Below, piece by piece: positions 40,002 through 50,720 of a DNA stretch of 53,322 bases. The stretch's first letter is position 1; every line of letters starts with the position of its first letter. The notes beneath the pieces are model-generated. The model had not been told where the DNA came from. It did not search any database and saw only the letters and a program-made list of their open reading frames with translations. Origin of the DNA: Acidobacteriota bacterium. GTDB lineage: Bacteria; Acidobacteriota; Vicinamibacteria; Fen-336. The translations under genes and the position numbers were made by a program. The stretch spans positions 1-53,322 of the forward strand of contig QHVM01000026.1 in assembly GCA_003223555.1 (NCBI GenBank), given 5' to 3'.

Positions 40002-40421
40002 TCAGGATTTCCATGGATCCACGACGGCCACGCCGCAGCCGCCGAAGTCGGCGGTGTTGCGAGTGGCGATGGCCGCTCCCATGAAACGCGCGATTGCTGC
40101 GATCTGAGCGTCGAAATGTGAGATGGGACGGCCGGCGCGTCGCCGATCGGACGCGATCCGGGCATACGTCTGGGCCACATCGCTGCCGAATCCCAGGATC
40201 CGGCCCGCGAAGTCATCCTCGAACATGGAGGTGGCCGCGGCTTCGAGCGCGCTCCGACGTCGGCTTGGCGGAAGAAGCATCAGGCCATGGAGGATCTCCG
40301 CTTGCGTGATACTGGTCGTGTAGAGATCGGCCGCGGCTTGGGCGGCCATCCAGTCGATCACCTTCGTGGCCGGCTTTGGCTTCATGATCTCTGATAGCAC
40401 GTTCGTATCGAGGACGATCAT
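40002..40421 (-). CDS. VapC/FitB-type PIN-domain ribonuclease toxin
   Basis: This 139-residue PIN-domain protein keeps the acidic metal site: Asp5 in MIVLDTNVLSEIM, Glu43 in TQAEILHGL, Asp104 in HFDAQIAAIARFMGA and the later NTADF. Length and the LSEIMKP start fit the FitB/VapC group. It should cleave RNA (often initiator tRNA or rRNA in this family) when its antitoxin is lost. Its ATG overlaps the antitoxin stop by four bases (40418-40421), the standard coupling. The pair lies in a zone of decayed genes but both members look intact. Confidence 0.92.
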   Translation of the reverse strand: MIVLDTNVLSEIMKPKPATKVIDWMAAQAAADLYTTSITQAEILHGLMLLPPSRRRSALEAAATSMFEDDFAGRILGFGSDVAQTYARIASDRRRAGRPISHFDAQIAAIARFMGAAIATRNTADFGGCGVAVVDPWKS

Positions 40422-40666
40422 CGGCGAGGCTTCGGCGGCTCACGGATAGGCTCGCGGGCGGGCAGCCCGAGCTCGACCCCGCCGAGACGCCGAAAGCGGG
40501 CACGGATTGCGTCGGCGAGGTTACTCGCAGGGGGGGCGTCGTCCCGCAGCGCGGCCCTCAGCAGCGTGCGAGCCTCTTCCTCCATCGATCGCCCGTGCCG
40601 GGCGGCCCGAACGCGCAGTCGCGCTTTCGTCCTTTCGTCGAGCTTTCGGATCGTGATGCTTGCCAC
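40418..40666 (-). CDS. FitA/VapB-type ribbon-helix-helix antitoxin
   Basis: This 82-residue antitoxin has an N-terminal RHH DNA-binding motif (ASITIRKLDERTKARLRVRA, ARHGRSMEEEARTLL), typical of FitA-like antitoxins. A C-terminal toxin-binding tail (LGLPAREPIREPPKPRR) follows. GTG 40666 after GGGGGGAA is chosen because VASITIRK is the family's normal N-terminus; the ATG at 40684 adds six residues without support. A perfect palindrome 14 bases upstream is its probable operator. Confidence 0.9.
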   Translation of the reverse strand: MASITIRKLDERTKARLRVRAARHGRSMEEEARTLLRAALRDDAPPASNLADAIRARFRRLGGVELGLPAREPIREPPKPRR

Positions 40667-40679
40667 GGATTCCCCCCTG

Positions 40680-40696
40680 TGCAATCACTGATTGCA
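40680..40696. promoter_or_regulatory. VapBC operator palindrome
   Basis: Perfect 17-base inverted repeat TGCAATCA-C-TGATTGCA between the promoter -10 and the antitoxin start codon, the expected binding site of the antitoxin or antitoxin-toxin complex. Confidence 0.7.
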
Positions 40697-40725
40697 TTGT
40701 ATGCGATGCTGGCAGACACTGTCCG
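40696..40725 (-). promoter_or_regulatory. Promoter of the vapBC pair
   Basis: On the minus strand CGGACA (40720-40725), 18-base spacer, TACAAT (40696-40701). The -10 abuts the operator palindrome, so binding would block initiation. Confidence 0.5.
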
Positions 40726-40893
40726 GTGAGGCGGCTTCTTCTACGAAGCCTTAGGCCTCCACGAAGCCTGTGGCCTGTCGAAGGCCCACTCGCTGATCGA
40801 CTGCGGACATGGTGAGAAGCTATGGAGGATCGGTCGGCGCACTGGACCCGGAGCGCCCGGCCTCGGCCTGATGCGATAAGGGAGGTCACGACC

Positions 40894-41067
40894 ATGAACG
40901 CGAAGAACACGATCTGCCTCTGGTACGACAAGAACGCCGAGGATGCGGAAAGGTGGCGGCGTAGAAGTACAGGCGCGTCTGGAGCCCGGGCTCGAGACCG
41001 TCTCAAGTTCCTGGCCCGCCGTGCGTGGCGGTCTACCTGGATCGGCTCGGCGAGAACGGCCAGGTGA
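40894..41067 (+). pseudogene. N-terminal fragment of a VOC (3-dmu-9-type) protein
   Basis: ATG 40894 follows GGGAGG and reads MNAKNTICLWYDKNAEDAER, a clear start of the PhnB/3-demethylubiquinone-methyltransferase-like VOC family (consensus KNTICLWYD..AEEAA.FY). After about 20 codons homology stops and the frame runs out at 41067 over the start of an HsdR fragment. The 197 bases before it (40697-40893) contain only the vapBC promoter and nothing else recognisable. Confidence 0.65.
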
Positions 41068-41657
41068 ACTTCAAGGGCAAAGCCAAGGTGTTCTGCCGCA
41101 CCTACGCCTTCCTCTCGTCCGTGATCCCGTACAGCAACGCGGAGTGGGAGAAGCTGTCGATCTTCCTGGACCTGCTCACGCCGAAGCTGCCCGCGCCGAA
41201 GGAGGACGACCTCGCCAAGGGCATCCTCGAAGCCATCGACATGGACAGCTACCGCGTCGAGAAGAAGGCGGCAATGAAGATCGCACTGGCCGACGAGGAT
41301 GCGGAGATCGAGCCCGTGCCGACCGATGCGGCCGGGCGCAAGCCCGAGCCCGAGTTGGATCGCCTGAGCAACATCCTCAAGACCTTCAACGAGCAGTTCG
41401 GAACCCTGTTCGCCGACAGCGACCGGGTCGCGCAGCGGATCCGGGACGACATCGCGCCGAAGGTTGCCGCAGATACGGCCTACCAAAACGCCAGGGAGAA
41501 CACACCCCACACGGCCCGCATGGCGCACGATCAGGCGCTGGCCAAGGTGATGCAGCACCTCCTGAAGGACGACACGCAGGTCTACAAGCAGTTCGTGGAG
41601 AACGAGTCCTTCAAGCGATTCGTGGGTGACATGGTGTACGCGATCACGAGCCAGTGA
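41019..41657 (+). pseudogene. C-terminal fragment of a type I restriction subunit HsdR
   Basis: About 210 codons with excellent match to the C-terminal helical domain of type I restriction endonuclease subunit R. It reads AVYLDRLGENGQVNFKGKAK, WEKLSIFLDLLTPKLPAPKE, GILEAIDMDSYRVEKKA, DRLSNILKTFNEQFGTLFAD and RIRDDIAPKVAADTAYQNA, ending at TGA 41655-41657. The nuclease and helicase domains (several hundred residues) are absent, and the upstream sequence is a VOC gene fragment. GTG 41025 could start a short protein but no ribosome site is evident. Confidence 0.85.
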
Positions 41658-41694
41658 GGGAGTTCGCGGCGGCGGCTGTACCGGAGGTCGATAG

Positions 41695-42123
41695 ATGAAG
41701 AAGGCGAGTTGGATCGTTCTCGCCGTTGCCGGCACCGCGTTCATCGTCATCAGCTTGGTTTCCGCAATTCACGCCTACAACAAGGGCGACGATTACGGAA
41801 TCGGCGGGGTGCGAGTGAGCAAGGTTGCCGCGGGGCGCGAGGCCGTGGCCACCGCGCTGCGTGGGATCCGCGGTACCTCCGCAGCATTTGCCACCGCTTA
41901 CGGAGTGTTGTTCCTGGCCATCGTGCTCACGCCCTATCGGCGCGGCGATGTGTGGGCGTGGTGGGCGCTCTTCGCCGGCACTTCGACGGTACTGGCCATC
42001 GCGCTGCTACGCATTCCGTTCCTGAACACCACGCTCGGCGTGTCGGCGGGTGCCACCCAATTCACACTGACCATGGCGGGTCTGCTGCTCGACGCCCGCC
42101 GCCTGACGAGCCGGAACCAATGA
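41695..42123 (+). CDS. Four-helix hypothetical membrane protein
   Basis: A 142-residue integral membrane protein: helix 1 at ~5-25 (SWIVLAVAGTAFIVISLVSA), helix 2 ~63-80, helix 3 ~86-105 (WAWWALFAGTSTVLAIALL) and helix 4 ~114-131. A loop between helices 1 and 2 (YNKGDDYGIGGVRVSKVAAG) is polar. ATG 41695 follows GGAGGTCGATAG. No domain is recognised. It converges with the HemW gene, 37 bases apart. Confidence 0.75.
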   Translation: MKKASWIVLAVAGTAFIVISLVSAIHAYNKGDDYGIGGVRVSKVAAGREAVATALRGIRGTSAAFATAYGVLFLAIVLTPYRRGDVWAWWALFAGTSTVLAIALLRIPFLNTTLGVSAGATQFTLTMAGLLLDARRLTSRNQ

Positions 42124-42160
42124 GCCGGACCTAGACGCGACGGCTGGCCTGATCCGTGTC

Positions 42161-43369
42161 TCAGTTCGGCAGCGACAGGTCGAACGCCGCGGCCAGGCCG
42201 TCGGCCACGGCCAGTCCGGACAGCGTCGGCACCAACCACCGGCCGCCCTCCGCGTCGGCGCGCACGACGATGCGGCCCTCGTCGACGAGGCGGGCGACGA
42301 GGGTGTCGTTCGCGGCCAGCAGGTCGACACCGTAGCGCGCCCTCAAGCCCTCGAGATCGATCCCGGCCGTGGTGCGCAGGCCGAGAAGCAGCGCCTCCGC
42401 CGCCAGGTCCTTCGGACCCAGGAGTTCCTGCGCCTCGATCGGACGTTCACCCGCCGCGAGTCGTCTCTCCCAGCGCGGCGTGCCTCGTTCGTTCCACCAA
42501 CGCCGGGCCGGCGAAGAAGCTTCCGCGGCGGCGAGCGAGTGCGCCGACGGGCCGAGACCGAGGTACGGCGTGTGGTCCCAGTACTTGCGGTTGTGCCGCG
42601 ACTGGTGGGCCGGCCCACGCGCGAAATTGGAAACCTCGTACGCCGGCCAGCCCGCATCCGCGAGGAAGCGGTGCGTGAGCTCAAAGAGGTTCGCCTGGTC
42701 GTCCTCGGGAAGCTCCGAGAGTTGCCCGTGCTTCGCCTGCACCCCGAACCGGGTTTGCGGGTGAATGGTCAGCTGATAGCACGAGAGGTGCTGCGGCTCC
42801 AGGGAGATGGCCGTGGCCAACTCGAGCTGCCAGTCCTCCGCGGCCTGCCCGCGCAGACCGAAGATGAGATCGATCGAGACCGTGTCGAAGCCCGCGGCCA
42901 GGGCCGTCTCGACCGCGCCCCGTGCCTGTCGTCCGGTGTGACGGCGGCCGAGAAAACGCAGCGCCTCGTCCGCGAAGGACTGCACGCCGAGAGACAGCGT
43001 GCGCACGCCGAGCCCGCGCCAGGCGGCGCACGCTTCAGGTGTCACATCCTCGGGGTTCGCCTCGAGGAAGACCCACGGCGCGGGCGTTGCGAATGGGAGG
43101 TGCGTGCGGCACGCGTCGAGCACGCGCGCGAGGTCTTCAGCCGGCAGTTGAGAAGGTGTTCCGCCGCCGAAGTACACAGTGTCGAAGGGCCGCGGATCGC
43201 GCCAAGCGGACGCGGCGAGCGAAACCTCCGCCACCAGCCGGGAGGCGAAGCGCTGGCGGGCCGGAGATGCCGCGCGCATCACCGAGAAATCGCAGTACGG
43301 GCAGATCGCCGAACAGAAGGGGATATGCAGGTACAGCCCGGGAGCCGAGGATCGCGCGTCACGCATCAC
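42161..43369 (-). CDS. hemW: HemW-type radical SAM protein (coproporphyrinogen oxidase-like)
   Basis: This 402-residue radical SAM protein has the cluster motif CSAICPYCDF (Cys19, Cys23, Cys26). The family segments YFGGGTPSQLPAEDLARVL, EANPEDVT, LGVQSFADEALRFLGRRHTG, DLIFGLRGQ and YEVSNFARG follow, with the HemN C-terminal domain last. HemW binds heme and is regarded as a heme chaperone rather than the coproporphyrinogen oxidase HemN; the short N-terminus and single CxxxCxxC agree. It lies 14 bases downstream of lepA on the same strand, a pairing seen in many bacteria. ATG 43369 is used; the second Met is possible. Confidence 0.9.
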   Translation of the reverse strand: MMRDARSSAPGLYLHIPFCSAICPYCDFSVMRAASPARQRFASRLVAEVSLAASAWRDPRPFDTVYFGGGTPSQLPAEDLARVLDACRTHLPFATPAPWVFLEANPEDVTPEACAAWRGLGVRTLSLGVQSFADEALRFLGRRHTGRQARGAVETALAAGFDTVSIDLIFGLRGQAAEDWQLELATAISLEPQHLSCYQLTIHPQTRFGVQAKHGQLSELPEDDQANLFELTHRFLADAGWPAYEVSNFARGPAHQSRHNRKYWDHTPYLGLGPSAHSLAAAEASSPARRWWNERGTPRWERRLAAGERPIEAQELLGPKDLAAEALLLGLRTTAGIDLEGLRARYGVDLLAANDTLVARLVDEGRIVVRADAEGGRWLVPTLSGLAVADGLAAAFDLSLPN

Positions 43370-43383
43370 GGCTGCCCCCGTTC

Positions 43384-45189
<1,806 letters not shown>

Positions 45190-45252
45190 GGCCCCCTGAG
45201 CGTCGTCTCATCGGTGCCGACGCGTCAGTCTAGCCGGAGAATGCCGGGCGAA

Positions 45253-45293
45253 GCTCCGCGAAGCAGCTCTCGCGGAGCAGTCGGCTGCCGACT
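45253..45293. other. Two adjacent perfect stem-loops upstream of lepA
   Basis: Arms GCTCCGCGA/TCGCGGAGC (45253-45261, 45270-45278) with an eight-base loop, directly followed by AGTCGG-CTG-CCGACT (45279-45293). They lie 64-104 bases before lepA in the otherwise featureless 45190-45452 interval, where I see no gene. They could be a leader structure, a terminator-like element or a dispersed repeat unit. Confidence 0.4.
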
Positions 45294-45452
45294 GACCGGA
45301 CAACCGAGGGCACGTGCGGACACCACGAAGGCGGTACTCGACATCTGGCCCAGCTCTCGTTCACCAGGCTGCTGGCCCTATAGCGACGCTTGATGCCGGC
45401 CGGCTCCGGCGGCGGAGATCGCGCTTGTGGGCTGCGCCGGTAGAGGACTAAA

Positions 45453-45482
45453 GCGCGGGCGACCGTTGCCGGCCGCCCGCGC
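45453..45482 (-). terminator. Candidate terminator of katG
   Basis: Perfect nine-base inverted repeat GCGCGGGCG/CGCCCGCGC with a 12-base loop, 26 bases after the katG stop. On the minus strand it is followed by TTTAG, a short T run. Confidence 0.55.
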
Positions 45483-45508
45483 CTGCGACAGGCTCGCTGG
45501 TGACGAAC

Positions 45509-48884
<3,376 letters not shown>

Positions 48885-48897
48885 CGCGGCCAGGTCT

Positions 48898-50283
48898 TTA
48901 CACGTATCGGAACAGCGGCGGGAACAGCACGACGACGAGCGCGGCCCAGGTCGCATACACGGGCAGGTACGCGGTCTGCCACGCCTCCAGGGCTCGGAAC
49001 GCTCCACGCCCGCGCAGGAACGCAGCGTAGAGCCAGGCCGACCAGGCGAGGTTGACCAGCAGGATCAGGTTCTCCCCGAGAGCCGCCACCCGGTTGGGCG
49101 TGAAGCCGAACTCCGAGATGCGTGAGGCGATCGCGAAAAGCGCAACGGTGTCGACGACGAGGGCGCTCACGATCAGCAGCAGCTGCAGGCGATCGAACAG
49201 GTTCGGCGGCGCCTCGGGATCGCGCGCCGACGCGGCATAGAGCACCAGGCCGACCACCACGACCAGCAGCAGGTCGAACGCAATGAGCACGTTGCGCTGG
49301 ATGTCGATCGGGCGGCGAGTCCAGGCCATCGTCGCCAGGAACACGAGCAGAACGATGGTGAAGAGCGGCGTGAACAGGCGCGTGAGCACGGGCGCCATGT
49401 TCTCGATGACGCTCTGTTTCGCCTCCACCAGCCAGGAGCCGACGATGACCGCGCCCATGGCGCCGCAGGGGATCAGCCACTGCTGGGCCATCCACTCGGC
49501 CTTGATGCCGATGGCTTCGAACATCATGATCGTGAACGCCGTGAGCACGCCGCCGCCGAGCGCGATGAGCACGTAGTAGATGAAGAGCTCGCCCGAGAAG
49601 CGCACGAAGTTCATGCGGCCGCCCCCCTCGAACCAACGGCCGCCCACGTAGGCGATGCCGACGACCAGCCACAGCGCGATGGGCAGGTGCAGCGCACAGA
49701 GCGCCTCGGTGTAGCTGGGGCCGGTGGTGCCGCGAGCGAACGGAAAGGTGTTCACGACCACGGCGGCGGCGACGAACGCGACCGCCAGCCAGACCCAGTG
49801 GCGCGGGGCCATCCGGCGCTTCCAGACGAAGTACGCCGTGACGAACGGCAGGACGAAAAGGCTCGCGTTGCGCGCATAGAACGGCCCGTTGCGGTCGACA
49901 AGCTCCAGGCCGAAGAGCCCGGGAATCTTGATCGCGACGGCCGCGGCCGCGGCCAGGGCGAGCATGACGAGCGTTTCGATGCGGGTGGCCGTCGCGGGTG
50001 CGGCATCGCCGTCGGGAGCCATGACGAGCTGCTTCCACAGCCGCTCGGAATGCTCGCGCGCGAACTCGCGCGAGAGGGCGTCCAGGCTGCCCAGGCGCTT
50101 GACGGCGATCAGGAACGCCTCGTCCTCCGCCAGCCCCGCCTGGATGAGGGCACCGACCTGGTCGCGCAGGTGCGCTTCGAGCTCCGCCACGTCAGGCCCG
50201 GTGATGGCGCGGCGCCGGCGCAGGTAGGCGCGCCACTGGCCGATCTGCTCTTCGAGCGGCGGGTGGTCGGCGGCGGCGCTCAT
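48898..50283 (-). CDS. Polytopic membrane protein with N-terminal permease-prefix domain
   Basis: This 461-residue protein starts with a ~75-residue helical domain (EEQIGQWRAYLRRRRAI, VAELEAHLRDQVGALIQAGL, EDEAFLIAVKRLGSLDALSR) of the permease-prefix/HAAS type. About ten to twelve hydrophobic helices follow (VMLALAAAAAVAIKIPGLFG, LWLVVGIAYVGGRWFEGG, YVLIALGGGVLTAFTIMMFE). The membrane part resembles DUF4153-like proteins. Its ATG overlaps the PadR stop (ATGA), so PadR should control it. HAAS-type prefix domains typically accompany PadR regulators. Function is unknown. The tail ends 13 bases from the oxyR stop, convergent. Confidence 0.85.
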   Translation of the reverse strand: MSAAADHPPLEEQIGQWRAYLRRRRAITGPDVAELEAHLRDQVGALIQAGLAEDEAFLIAVKRLGSLDALSREFAREHSERLWKQLVMAPDGDAAPATATRIETLVMLALAAAAAVAIKIPGLFGLELVDRNGPFYARNASLFVLPFVTAYFVWKRRMAPRHWVWLAVAFVAAAVVVNTFPFARGTTGPSYTEALCALHLPIALWLVVGIAYVGGRWFEGGGRMNFVRFSGELFIYYVLIALGGGVLTAFTIMMFEAIGIKAEWMAQQWLIPCGAMGAVIVGSWLVEAKQSVIENMAPVLTRLFTPLFTIVLLVFLATMAWTRRPIDIQRNVLIAFDLLLVVVVGLVLYAASARDPEAPPNLFDRLQLLLIVSALVVDTVALFAIASRISEFGFTPNRVAALGENLILLVNLAWSAWLYAAFLRGRGAFRALEAWQTAYLPVYATWAALVVVLFPPLFRYV

Positions 50284-50618
50284 GCGGGGCAGGCCCTCAT
50301 CCAGATGCGGTTCAGCGTCGCGTCGACGGTCTGCCACCGCTTCCGCTCGGCCTCGAGCTCCGTGCGTCCTTCCTTCGTCAGGCGGTAGTACTTCCGGCGG
50401 CGGCCGGCCTCCGACGATCTCCACCGCGACGCGACGAGGCCGTGCCGCTCCAGCCGGTGCAGCACCGGGTACAGCATGCCGTCGGTCCATTGCAGATGCC
50501 CCTTCGACAGCTCGCCGACGCGCTTGATGATGGCGTAGCCGTAGCTCTCCCCCTCGGCGAGGATGGCGAGCACGAGCGGCGTCGCCGACGCGGCCACGAG
50601 ATCTTTCCCGAGGTCCAT
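50280..50618 (-). CDS. PadR-family transcriptional regulator
   Basis: This 112-residue protein is a PadR winged helix: ATPLVLAILAEGESYGYAII, VGELSKGHLQWTDGMLYPVL, HRLERHGLVASRWRSSEAGR and RRKYYRLTKEGRTELEAER, with a short C-terminal helix for dimerisation (subfamily 2 length). It is the first gene of a two-gene operon with the membrane protein at 48898 and should repress it. A consensus promoter with an ATACAT-N9-ATGTAT repeat lies just upstream. The ligand is unknown. Confidence 0.93.
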   Translation of the reverse strand: MDLGKDLVAASATPLVLAILAEGESYGYAIIKRVGELSKGHLQWTDGMLYPVLHRLERHGLVASRWRSSEAGRRRKYYRLTKEGRTELEAERKRWQTVDATLNRIWMRACPA

Positions 50619-50628
50619 ACGTAGCAGC

Positions 50629-50658
50629 TTTATACATTGGTCTTCTATGTATTGTCAA
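50629..50658 (-). promoter_or_regulatory. Promoter and PadR operator of the padR-permease operon
   Basis: Minus strand: TTGACA (50653-50658), 18-base spacer, TATAAA (50629-50634), very near to consensus. The inverted repeat ATACAT-N9-ATGTAT (50632-50637, 50647-50652) spans spacer and -10. Known PadR sites have the ATGT-N8-ACAT type, so autorepression is the natural reading. Confidence 0.75.
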
Positions 50659-50720
50659 GGCCCGACGTCTCGAGGAGCGGCCGATCACGGAAAAGGAGGG
50701 AGACCCAGCCGGTGGTCGAT

